A stretch of 64,000 nucleotides of DNA from JBOHDX01 sp050700835 (GTDB lineage Bacteria; Actinomycetota; Actinomycetes; Propionibacteriales; Nocardioidaceae): assembly GCA_050700835.1 (NCBI GenBank), contig JBOHDX010000128.1, forward strand, positions 52,610 to 116,609, written 5' to 3'. The notes below the pieces were generated by a model. It saw nothing but the letters and a program-made list of their open reading frames with translations. It did not search any database and was not told the origin of the DNA. A program made the translations under genes and the position numbers. Position 1 is the stretch's first letter. Each line of letters starts with the position of its first letter. Of the stretch, positions 7,921 to 15,800 are shown in pieces.

Positions 7921-9201
7921 TCACGGCGTGGGTTCGCGGGAGTCGTAGGCCAGGAACCGGCGCTGCGACGCACTGGCAAACCCCACCCCGGCCACGCAGG
8001 CGAGACCACCGATCAGCATCGCCACCCGTTCGCCGGTCACGCTGGCCAGCGAGCCGGCGAGGAAGTCGCCGAGCCGGGGACCACCCGCGACCACGATGGT
8101 GAACACCCCCTGCAGCCGTCCACGCAGATGGTCCGGCGCCGCGGTCTGCAGCATCGTCGACCGGTAGGCGCCGCTGACCATGTCGGCCGAGCCCGACGCC
8201 GCCAGACACGCCACGCACAACCAGACCATGCCTGGTACGCCGATGGCGCTCACCCCCGCCAGGGCCACCGAGACGCCGTAGGCGCCCACCGCGAGCGCGA
8301 TCGCCAAGCCGTGCCGATGCAGGCGCGACACCCACCCGGACATCGAGAAGGCGATCAGCGCCCCGATCGCAGGCGCCCCCTGCAGCAGCCCCAGTGTGCG
8401 AGCGCCGCCAGCGAAGACCGTCAGCGCGAGCGCCGGGAACAACGCCCTCGGCTGGGCGAGCACCATCGCGCACATGTCGAGCACGAACGTCATCCGCAGG
8501 TTCGGGGCCGACCGCAGGAAGCGCAGCCCCTCGATGACCGGGCGCAGCCCCGGCGCCTTGCCGGTCGCGTTGTCCGGAGGGACCGGGGGCAGCCGCACGA
8601 GTGCGTACAACGCCGCGGTGAACGTCACGGCGTCGACGGCATAAGCCCAACCGACGCCGCGCCACCCGATGATCAGGCCCCCGAGCAGCGGCCCGACCGT
8701 AAAGCCGAGGTTGAACGACGCCATCGTCAGCGCGTTTGCCGCCGGCATCAGCTCCCTCGGCAGCAGCCGGGGCAGGATCGCGGACCTGGCCGGGTTGTTG
8801 ACTCCGTAGCACGCCGACTGGCACGCGACGACGGCATAGAGAAGCCCGACGGAGCCGACATGAGCGGACGCCTGGACGACCAGCACCAACGACAGCAGCC
8901 ACAGACCGGTGGACGCGACCAGGGCGACCCGGCGACGGTCGAGCGCGTCGAGCACGGCACCGCCATACAGACCAGCCGCGATCAGTGGGACCAGCGAGTA
9001 CAGCCCGACCAGCCCGACCGCGAACGAGGAGTGACTGAGCCGATAGACCTGGTACGCGATCGTGACCACGGTCATCTGCTGACCGAGCTGCGAGACGGTC
9101 AGGCCGAACCAGAGCCGCCGGAAGTCCCTCGAGTGGCGCAGCGGCCGGACGTCGGTGACGACCCGGGACAGCCGCCGCCGCACCGGTCCGGGGTCCGCCA
9201 C
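7921..9201 (-). CDS. MFS transporter (EntS/MFS_3-type exporter)
   Basis: A 426-residue integral membrane protein with about 12 hydrophobic segments. The opening RDFRRLWFGLTVSQLGQQM and the loop GAVLDALDRRRVALVAS are typical of the MFS_3 group (enterobactin exporter-like, macrolide exporter-like). A second conserved stretch, NPARSAILPRLLPRELMPAAN, follows TM4. Members expel small molecules by proton antiport; substrate is unknown. GTG at 9201 is the start. The gene is convergent with the glucosidase and divergent from the small transcription unit at 9231-9600, so the roughly 90 bases between may carry both promoters. Confidence 0.9.
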   Translation of the reverse strand: MADPGPVRRRLSRVVTDVRPLRHSRDFRRLWFGLTVSQLGQQMTVVTIAYQVYRLSHSSFAVGLVGLYSLVPLIAAGLYGGAVLDALDRRRVALVASTGLWLLSLVLVVQASAHVGSVGLLYAVVACQSACYGVNNPARSAILPRLLPRELMPAANALTMASFNLGFTVGPLLGGLIIGWRGVGWAYAVDAVTFTAALYALVRLPPVPPDNATGKAPGLRPVIEGLRFLRSAPNLRMTFVLDMCAMVLAQPRALFPALALTVFAGGARTLGLLQGAPAIGALIAFSMSGWVSRLHRHGLAIALAVGAYGVSVALAGVSAIGVPGMVWLCVACLAASGSADMVSGAYRSTMLQTAAPDHLRGRLQGVFTIVVAGGPRLGDFLAGSLASVTGERVAMLIGGLACVAGVGFASASQRRFLAYDSREPTP

Positions 9202-9230
9202 GGCCGGATCATGCCACGGACAAAAGGTGC

Positions 9231-9259
9231 TTGCCCGACCGGTCGGTCCGACGTAGCGT
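9231..9259 (+). promoter_or_regulatory. Predicted sigma-70-type promoter of the 12-codon ORF unit
   Basis: TTGCCC at 9231-9236 and TAGCGT at 9254-9259 are separated by exactly 17 bases. Transcription would start near 9266, leaving a leader of about 26 bases before the ATG at 9292, just long enough to hold the ribosome site at 9273-9282. Confidence 0.55.
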
Positions 9260-9291
9260 TTCGCCTACACGGGAAGGAGGTGGTCCGAGGA

Positions 9292-9330
9292 ATGAATGGC
9301 TTACGGACATGTGAGGTGGCTGCCAGCTAG
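9292..9330 (+). CDS. 12-residue leader-type peptide (MNGLRTCEVAAS)
   Basis: An ATG at 9292 is preceded by AAGGAGGTGG at 9274-9283, an almost complete match to the anti-Shine-Dalgarno of 16S rRNA, at ideal spacing, and opens a 12-codon frame ending in TAG at 9328-9330. A ribosome site this strong is out of proportion for an accidental ORF. Short peptides ending in a similar -EVAA- motif recur, to my recollection, after the same kind of ribosome site in other actinobacteria, but no function is known to me. The eight bases GGTGGTCC (9279-9286), overlapping the ribosome site, are perfectly complementary to GGACCACC at 9344-9351, 14 bases after the stop, so translation and folding of this RNA could compete. 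Confidence 0.55.
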   Translation: MNGLRTCEVAAS

Positions 9331-9560
9331 CCGCTGACGCCCGGGACCACCGGCCGCAGTCTGCGGCAGCGAATCCCAGGCAGTCACCCGACCCGCAGGG
9401 TGTCGAGTGGTCCACTCGACTTCGTGGTCTGACGACCACAACCCTGCGGGTCGTCCCGTCCCTGGGGGAGATCGGCTGGGGGAGATCGGCATCGGGAGGT
9501 GGACCCCCACGACGAGGTGCCACCACGGCCGGCATCTGATGCACCGACCCGACGCACAGA

Positions 9561-9595
9561 TCGGCCCGCAGGGTGCGAGTCACCCTGCGGGCCGA
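9561..9595. terminator. Strong hairpin between convergent transcripts
   Basis: A perfect 15-bp stem (9561-9575 with 9581-9595) with a five-base loop CGAGT lies 27 bases beyond the S53 peptidase stop and at the end of the plus-strand RNA unit. On the plus strand it is followed by CCTGTCCTTTCG, a weak pyrimidine tract. It can serve both directions. Its CCCGCAGGGTG arm is identical to 9392-9402 of the upstream branched structure. Confidence 0.7.
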
Positions 9596-9621
9596 CCTGT
9601 CCTTTCGTCAGCCGTGCTGCG

Positions 9622-12600
9622 CTAGCTGCGCTGCAGCACCCAGTTCACCCTTGTCGTCTTGCCCCGGGTGATCCTGACGGTCTTCACCTGGGGCTTGAAC
9701 CCGTCCTTGGCCACGATCACGGTCAACGGGCTGTTGTTGGCGGCCAGCCAGAGGGCGTAGCCCCCACCGGCGTCTGTCTTGAACGTCCAGGACGCATGCC
9801 TGCCGTCGATCTGGACCGTCGCGCCGGGCAACGGCGCGGAGCCGCCGCCCTGCAGGGCACCCTTGACGAGCCCGGTGATCTTGCCCCATGACTTCGGGGG
9901 GTTCACCTTCATCGTCACGTCAGTCGCCGGCAACGAGAACGGGGTGTCCGTCTCGTACGTCAGCTGCGCCGTGTAGGTGCCCGGCTGGGTGATGTCGGAC
10001 GAGGCGGCGTTCAGAGTCACCGTGATCGTCTTGCTGGCGCCGGGCGCCAGCGTGACGGTCGTCGGGGACTCCTTGAGCCACTTCACGTCGGATGAGCCGC
10101 CCTGGCTGAACCCGGGCAGCACCTCCGACGTCGACACCGGCGGCGAGAAGCCTCCCTGTCCGCCACCGACGCGGTAGAACCCGAGGGCTCCCCCGCCGCG
10201 GTAGGTCGACTGGTTGGCGTTCGGCAGCGCCTTCCAAGCATCCGTGCTCGGGTCGTAGGCGTAGCCCTCGTTGGTGATCGCCGCGCTGTTGTTGACCGCT
10301 CCGCCGGAGATCAGCAGGAGGTTGTTCGCGGCCGTGTAGCTGGTGCCCCACTGGTCGGTGGGCTGGTCCGCGATCGCACTCCACGAGTCGCTTGACGGGT
10401 CGTAGACGTACGCGTGGGTGATGGTGCCGGCATCCGTCGTACCGCCGGAGCAGTACAGCTTGGCCCCGATACCGCCACACGCCTCCCAGGAGACAGCCTC
10501 CGGGTAGTTGGCGATCTTCGCCCACGAGTCGGAGCTCGGGTTGTAGACCTGAGCATCCGTCGTACCGCAGGACGATGCCGTGCAGCCACCGACGGCGTAG
10601 AGCTTGCCGCCGAGCACTGCGGTGCCGGATCCGGCGTACGGCGTGGGCATGGACGCTGCCGTGCTCCAGCTGTCGGACGACGGGTCGTACACCTCGGTCT
10701 TCGCGTCCGGGTTGCCGTCCCCACCCCAGCCGCCGGCGATGTACCACTTGCCGTTGATGAACCCGTGCGCGGGCGACTCACGCGTGTCGGCGGCACTGGC
10801 CAGCTTGGTCCAGGCACCGGTGCCCGGGTCGAAGCTGTAGGCGCCGGCGCTGTCAGCGTTGCCGTCGTAGCCGAAGGCGCTGTACAGCTTGCCCCCTGAG
10901 TAGTCGGCGGCGTTGTCTTGGATCGTCGTCGGGAAGTCGGCGATCGACGTCCACGTGGAGTCGGACGGCGTCGTCGACCTCGTGGCGGCGACCTTGTGGT
11001 GCGCGCCCTTGACGAGGGCTCGGTGCATCGTGACCGAGGTCTTGACCCGGTTCAGGACGGCACCGTGCCGGCCAAGGATCTGGAAGGCACCCGGCTGCTC
11101 GTCGACCTTCAGCGAGGCCGGCGCGTTACCGGTGTTGGTGACGTGCAGCGTCGTGCTGGTGTGGCCCTTCCAGGGCAGCGTCTTGCTGATGCTGCCGGGC
11201 CTCACCGCGAGCTCCCCGGCCGCGAGGCCGAAGGGGCGGCGGGTCACGGAGTTGGTGATCACGTTCGCCTGCTCCGTGTCCGACTGGTAGCCGGACTTGG
11301 AGGCGGTGAAATCGTGCTTCCCGGTCAGGCTGGAGAACATCCAGTAGAAGGCGTCCGCGACGTCCGGGTCGTCCGGGGTCGAGGCCGTGACACCGGAGTC
11401 GGCGGGCTTGTCGACACTGGTGACCTTCGCGCCCACCTGCGGCTGGCCGTGCAAGGTGTCGGTCACGATGCCCTCGACGAGGCCGCCGTGATCAGCCACC
11501 AGGGCGCGCTGACCGACCACCACGTCGTCGATCTCCCAGTAGTAGGAGAACGAGCCGGTGTAGTGGAACCGCACCCGGACGTTGGACTGGTTCGCGGCCA
11601 TCGGCAGCGGAACGTCGATGGTCGCGTTCGGTCCGACCTGGTTCTGGTCGGCGGTCCACACCTCCGTCCACGTCGTCCCGCCGTCCGTGCTGACCTGCAC
11701 GGTTGCCGTGGACGTGTCGATGAACGGCTTGTAGTCCGTCTTGAACTCCAGGTTGGGGTTGGCCGACGACGACAGGTCGTACGTCGGGGACGTGAGCGTC
11801 GCGTCCTGCGTCGCACTCGTACCGTCGTGATCGCTGTCGACGATCGCGAAGCCGCCGGTGCCACCGGTCAGGTTGCCGCGACTGCCTGGGTCGTCGAAGA
11901 CCCAGCCGGTCGTGCCGGTGCCCAGGTCGGTGGTCCAGCCGGCCGGGGCCGACGTGCCGTCGAAGGTCTGCGGAGTGCCCTGCTGGTCGATCCGGTAGCC
12001 GGGAGCCGTGAGGTTCGCCCGGTCCACCGGCATGTCGACGTTGGCGGTGACGTCGGACGAGCCGACCGTCACCGTCTTGTCCTGGGGCACGTACCCGGGG
12101 ATCGCCGACGACACGTGCAGCGTGTAGTCGGCGCCCTGCGGCAGGTTCACCTGGTAGGCGCCGGTGTAGGGGTTGGTCCACACCGGTGCGTTGGGCGAGC
12201 CCTGCACCTGGATCTGGGCGTACAACGGCCAGTTGTGCCCGTCGCCGTCGCGCACGACACCCGACACCGTCGAAGACGGGACGGGGTCGAGGGCGAAGCT
12301 CTCCGACACCGTGCCGCCGTCGGTGACGACGACGCCGTTGATGGTCTGCGTCGCATAGCCGAACGCGCTCGCCGTCACGTCGTAGGTCCCGACCGGGATG
12401 GTCATCGTGTAGCTGCCGTCGGTGGCGGTCACCGCGGATGCGCTACCGGCGGTGACGGTGGCACCGGCGACCGGAGCGTTGGTCGCGGAGCTGGTGACCG
12501 TTCCCGCGACGACCCCGTGCGGACCGGTCTGGAACCCGGTCACGCCGGCCGGTGTGCCGAGCCCGGTGGGCCCGTCGTACCCGGTGGCGGCCGTGCAGAG

Positions 12601-13809
12601 GTAGCTGACCGAGCAGCTTCCGTCGTTGCCGCTGGTGACGTCGTTGAACGCACCCGGCTTGTCGTACGGGTACGACCCCGGCTCGGTCCCGGCGACGGGT
12701 CCGCCGGCGGTGGCGTACAGGCCACCGATCAGCGGCGCGGCGGCACTGGTGCCTCCGTAGACCTGCCACCCGGGAGCCGAGAACGTGTCGTAGACCGACA
12801 CCCCAGTGGCTGGGTCGGCGTCCGAGGAGACGTCGGCGGACGTGCGGTTCGCGCAGCCCGTGTCGGTCTGCCACGACGGCTTGGTCTGGAACAGCGAGCA
12901 ACCGCTACCAGTCGCGCCGTAGGCGTCGTTCCACACCGTCTCGTTCCAGCCACGGGCGCTCGAGTCGGGCGTCAGCGAGGTCCCGCCGACGGCGATGACG
13001 TGCGGCGAGTTGGAGGGGAAGGCGGTGCCGTTGCCGTCACCGAAGTAGCCACCGTCGCCGGTGCTCACGGTGATCGCGACCCCGGGGTGGTCGTAGGAGC
13101 TGTTGTAGGCGGACTCGCCCGGGTCCTCACCGTTGCTGCCGTAGCTGTTCGAGACGACCTTGGCCCCGAGGTTCACAGCCGTGTCGACGGAGGCGGCGAG
13201 GTCGGCGAAGGAGTTCGAGTTGCCCTCCACCAGCAGGATGTGCGCGTTCGGTGCGGCGGCGGAGACCATGTCGAGGTCGAGCGAGATCTCGCCGGCCCAG
13301 CCCGCGTCGGGCGTCGGCAGCGGCGAGGCGTTGCCGTCCTGGTTCACCTTGCTGAAGCAACCGTTCGCCGTGGTGCACGCGGGCAGGCCGAACTGCTGGC
13401 GGTACATCGCCAGGTCGGCCTCGGCGTTCGGGTCGTCGTAGGCGTCCACGATCGCGACGGTGATGCCGGCGCCGCCGTTCGGCTGGATCTGGTACGCCGA
13501 GGCGAGGTCACTCGGGCCGTACCCCGCCGGAGTGGTGTCGTTGGGGAGCAGCCCGTGGCCGCTCTTGGACTTGTTGTCAGTCCGGACCAGCGCGAAACAG
13601 CGCGCATGTCCTGACTGGGCAAAGCTGCACAGCGGCCGAACGTTGTCGGCCTTGCCGGGGTTGCCGGCCGCCGGTCCGGTGGCGGCGCCACCGGCGAAGG
13701 CCGTCGATTGGAAGCCGAGCAGGCAGCAAGAAAGGGTGGCGACCACTGCCGCCACCCTTGTCCATGTCCCTCGACTCCGGCGGCTGCTGCCGCCACGAGT
13801 TCCCACCAT
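9622..13809 (-). CDS. Secreted S53 (sedolisin-type) serine peptidase with Kelch repeats
   Basis: A 1395-residue exported protein. ATG 13809 follows GGGGGAT at good spacing and opens a signal peptide (SRRSRGTW then a hydrophobic core ending AFAGG). The catalytic domain follows: VDAYDDPNAEAD (121-132), the Glu174/Asp178 pair in GEISLDLDM and nucleophile Ser355 in GGTSAAAPL, matching the sedolisin Glu-Asp-Ser triad. Next come a carboxypeptidase-regulatory-like beta domain (about 430-490), another beta region, a MAM/immune-inhibitor-like lectin-fold domain (about 603-766), Kelch repeats (about 960-1220) and a second regulatory-like domain to the C-terminus. The long pro-domain usual in kumamolisin-type S53 enzymes is absent; only about 85 residues separate signal and catalytic domain. 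Likely an extracellular protease. A longer start at 13938 is possible but would bury the signal peptide. Confidence 0.88.
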   Translation of the reverse strand: MVGTRGGSSRRSRGTWTRVAAVVATLSCCLLGFQSTAFAGGAATGPAAGNPGKADNVRPLCSFAQSGHARCFALVRTDNKSKSGHGLLPNDTTPAGYGPSDLASAYQIQPNGGAGITVAIVDAYDDPNAEADLAMYRQQFGLPACTTANGCFSKVNQDGNASPLPTPDAGWAGEISLDLDMVSAAAPNAHILLVEGNSNSFADLAASVDTAVNLGAKVVSNSYGSNGEDPGESAYNSSYDHPGVAITVSTGDGGYFGDGNGTAFPSNSPHVIAVGGTSLTPDSSARGWNETVWNDAYGATGSGCSLFQTKPSWQTDTGCANRTSADVSSDADPATGVSVYDTFSAPGWQVYGGTSAAAPLIGGLYATAGGPVAGTEPGSYPYDKPGAFNDVTSGNDGSCSVSYLCTAATGYDGPTGLGTPAGVTGFQTGPHGVVAGTVTSSATNAPVAGATVTAGSASAVTATDGSYTMTIPVGTYDVTASAFGYATQTINGVVVTDGGTVSESFALDPVPSSTVSGVVRDGDGHNWPLYAQIQVQGSPNAPVWTNPYTGAYQVNLPQGADYTLHVSSAIPGYVPQDKTVTVGSSDVTANVDMPVDRANLTAPGYRIDQQGTPQTFDGTSAPAGWTTDLGTGTTGWVFDDPGSRGNLTGGTGGFAIVDSDHDGTSATQDATLTSPTYDLSSSANPNLEFKTDYKPFIDTSTATVQVSTDGGTTWTEVWTADQNQVGPNATIDVPLPMAANQSNVRVRFHYTGSFSYYWEIDDVVVGQRALVADHGGLVEGIVTDTLHGQPQVGAKVTSVDKPADSGVTASTPDDPDVADAFYWMFSSLTGKHDFTASKSGYQSDTEQANVITNSVTRRPFGLAAGELAVRPGSISKTLPWKGHTSTTLHVTNTGNAPASLKVDEQPGAFQILGRHGAVLNRVKTSVTMHRALVKGAHHKVAATRSTTPSDSTWTSIADFPTTIQDNAADYSGGKLYSAFGYDGNADSAGAYSFDPGTGAWTKLASAADTRESPAHGFINGKWYIAGGWGGDGNPDAKTEVYDPSSDSWSTAASMPTPYAGSGTAVLGGKLYAVGGCTASSCGTTDAQVYNPSSDSWAKIANYPEAVSWEACGGIGAKLYCSGGTTDAGTITHAYVYDPSSDSWSAIADQPTDQWGTSYTAANNLLLISGGAVNNSAAITNEGYAYDPSTDAWKALPNANQSTYRGGGALGFYRVGGGQGGFSPPVSTSEVLPGFSQGGSSDVKWLKESPTTVTLAPGASKTITVTLNAASSDITQPGTYTAQLTYETDTPFSLPATDVTMKVNPPKSWGKITGLVKGALQGGGSAPLPGATVQIDGRHASWTFKTDAGGGYALWLAANNSPLTVIVAKDGFKPQVKTVRITRGKTTRVNWVLQRS

Positions 13810-13971
13810 GGAAGATCCCCCTAAGATCTGCCGATTCGGGTCAAGCTCTTCAACACGCCGACCCGTGTACCGGAGTTCTTTCAGGAAAACGTTCATCCTG
13901 TCAATACCCTGGGTAACCGAGTGACTACGGAGTGTCACCGTTTGCCGATGGCCGGTCTCTGCAAACCCCCG

Positions 13972-14619
13972 CTAGGGGGCGAGGCGATCGCGGGTCCAGG
14001 CGTCGCCGGCGCGGGTGAACCGGACGCGGTCGTGCATCCGGCTCGCCCGGCCCACCCAGAACTCGATCATCCGCGGTTGTAGGCGGTAGCCACCCCACCG
14101 CGGCGGGCGCGGCACCGGCTCGTCGGCACGGTACCGCCGGATCTCCCGCTCGTAGGCGTCGTCGAGCTCGGCACGGTCGGCGACAACGCTGCTTTGCGGG
14201 GACGCCCACGCGCCGAGCTGCGAGCCGCGCGGCCGGGAGGCGAAGTAGGCGTCGCTCTCGGCCGCGTCGACCCGATGGACCTCGCCCTCGGCCCTGACCT
14301 GGCGCGACAGCGGGTGCCACGGGAACACCAGCGCCGCCTCGGGGTTGGCCGCAAGCTCGCGACCCTTGCGCGAGCCGTCGTGCGTGTAGAACACGAAACC
14401 GCGACGGTCGAAACCCTTCAGCAGGACCAGCCGGACCGACGGCCGGCCGTCAGGCGTCGCGGTGGCGAGCGCCATCGCGTTGGGCTCGTGCAGTCCCGAC
14501 GCCACCGCCTCGTCGAGCCAGCGGCCGAACAGCGCCACCGGATCCGACCCGGCGGCGCTTTCGTCGAGTCCGAGCGTGGAGTAGTCGGTGCGCAGGCTGG
14601 CCAGGTCGTCCGATCCCAC
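13972..14619 (-). CDS. pdxH: Pyridoxamine 5'-phosphate oxidase
   Basis: PdxH oxidises pyridoxamine or pyridoxine 5'-phosphate to pyridoxal 5'-phosphate using FMN, in the cytoplasm. Recognised by the FMN/PLP motifs PNAMALATATPDGRPSVRLV, VLLKGFDRRGFVFYTH, SRKGRELAANPEAALVFPW, SRPRGSQLGAWASPQS and the C-terminal WGGYRLQPRMIEFWVGR and RVRFTR. GTG at 14619 gives 215 residues, the usual length; an in-frame ATG at 14667 would add 16 residues without family similarity and would overlap the promoter region of the divergent citrate synthase gene. No strong ribosome site marks either start. Confidence 0.94.
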   Translation of the reverse strand: MGSDDLASLRTDYSTLGLDESAAGSDPVALFGRWLDEAVASGLHEPNAMALATATPDGRPSVRLVLLKGFDRRGFVFYTHDGSRKGRELAANPEAALVFPWHPLSRQVRAEGEVHRVDAAESDAYFASRPRGSQLGAWASPQSSVVADRAELDDAYEREIRRYRADEPVPRPPRWGGYRLQPRMIEFWVGRASRMHDRVRFTRAGDAWTRDRLAP

Positions 14620-14696
14620 CCACCGACCGTACTGCCAGCCTCGGGCAGAATGTCCGGGGCGACCCACAGGTCGCCGGGCAGCCGAGGGAGACCTGC

Positions 14697-15800
14697 ATGA
14701 CCGAGGTGCACGAAGGGCTCGAGGGCGTCATCGCGTTCAAGACCGAGATCGCCGAACCCGACAAGGAGGGTTCGTCCCTGCGATACCGCGGCGTCGACAT
14801 CGAGGATCTCGTCGGCCGGGTGCCGTTCGAGAAGGTCTGGGGACTCCTGGTGGACGGGGCGTACGAACCCGGCATGCCGCCGGCCGAGCCGTACCCACTG
14901 CCGGTGCACTCCGGTGACATCCGCGTCGACGTGCAGTCCGCCATCGCGATGCTGGCCCCGGCGTGGGGCATGCGAGCGTTGTACGACACGTCCGACGAGC
15001 AGGCGCGTGCCGATCTCGCCCGGTGCGCGGTGATGGTGCTCAGCTATGTCGCGCAAGCGGCTCGTGGCGTCGGGCTCCCGATGGTCCCCCAGTCCGAGGT
15101 CGACAGGGCGCAGACGATCACCGAGCGGTTCATGATCCGGTGGCGCGGGGAGCCCGACCCCAAGCACGTCAAGGCCGTCGACGCCTACTGGACGTCGGCC
15201 GCCGAGCACGGCATGAACGCGTCCACCTTCACGGCCCGCATCGTCGCCTCGACGGGAGCCGATGCGGCGGCCAGTCTGTCCGCCGCGGTCGGGGCAATGT
15301 CCGGCCCGTTGCATGGCGGGGCGCCGTCGCGGGTTCTGCACATGATCGACGAGGTCGAGCGCAGCGGCGATGCCACGGCGTACGTCAAATCCCTTCTGGA
15401 CAAGGGCGAGCGCCTGATGGGCTTCGGCCACCGCGTCTATCGTGCCGAGGACCCGCGCGCCCGGGTGCTGCGGCGGACCGCGCGCGAGCTGGGGGCCCGG
15501 CGTTACCACGTGGCGGAGGCACTGGAGAAGGCCGCTCTGGAGGAGCTCCGGGCTCGCCGGCCGGACCGGGTGCTCGAGACCAACGTGGAGTTCTGGGCGG
15601 CGATCGTGCTCGACTTCGCCGAGGTCCCGCCACACATGTTCACGTCGATGTTCACGTCGGCACGCACCGCCGGCTGGAGCGCACACATCCTCGAGCAGAA
15701 GCGCACCGGGCGGCTGATCCGCCCCTCCGCGATCTATGCCGGCCCGGACACCAGACCGGCCGACTCCGTCGAGGGGTGGGACCCGGCGTGGGCGGAGTGA
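14697..15800 (+). CDS. citA: Citrate synthase 2
   Basis: A 367-residue short-type citrate synthase that condenses acetyl-CoA and oxaloacetate. Catalytic residues are visible: His206 in GPLHGGAP, His245 in GFGHRVYRAEDPRA and Asp306 in VLDFAEVP; the usual NASTFTARI segment is at 174-182. The opening MTEVHEGLEGVIAFKTEIAE is that of the actinobacterial citrate synthase 2 group, distinct from the main GltA and from methylcitrate synthase. It is divergent from pdxH and overlaps serC by four bases (GTGA), so the two are coupled. Confidence 0.93.
   Translation: MTEVHEGLEGVIAFKTEIAEPDKEGSSLRYRGVDIEDLVGRVPFEKVWGLLVDGAYEPGMPPAEPYPLPVHSGDIRVDVQSAIAMLAPAWGMRALYDTSDEQARADLARCAVMVLSYVAQAARGVGLPMVPQSEVDRAQTITERFMIRWRGEPDPKHVKAVDAYWTSAAEHGMNASTFTARIVASTGADAAASLSAAVGAMSGPLHGGAPSRVLHMIDEVERSGDATAYVKSLLDKGERLMGFGHRVYRAEDPRARVLRRTARELGARRYHVAEALEKAALEELRARRPDRVLETNVEFWAAIVLDFAEVPPHMFTSMFTSARTAGWSAHILEQKRTGRLIRPSAIYAGPDTRPADSVEGWDPAWAE

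Larger units (their letters stand above)
9266..9600 (+). ncRNA. Candidate structured RNA with leader ORF and branched fold
   Basis: Downstream of the 12-codon ORF the plus-strand transcript can form a hairpin at 9353-9367 (GCCGC/GCGGC) and then a three-way junction: an outer 13-bp helix pairing 9389-9401 with 9441-9453, enclosing two hairpins, 9402-9420 (GTCGAGTGG/CCACTCGAC) and 9424-9439 (GTGGTC/GACCAC). The transcript would end at the hairpin 9561-9595. No plus-strand gene follows: the next gene is the S53 peptidase in the opposite direction. The stretch is therefore best read as a stand-alone transcript of about 330 nt, not as the leader of a downstream gene. Prediction from complementarity only. 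Confidence 0.45.

Noticed and set aside
10918..13614. An 898-codon open frame antisense to the S53 peptidase gene
   Set aside because: It is a by-product of GC-rich codon bias on the other strand; its translation is Arg/Gly/Val-rich with no domain or start signal.
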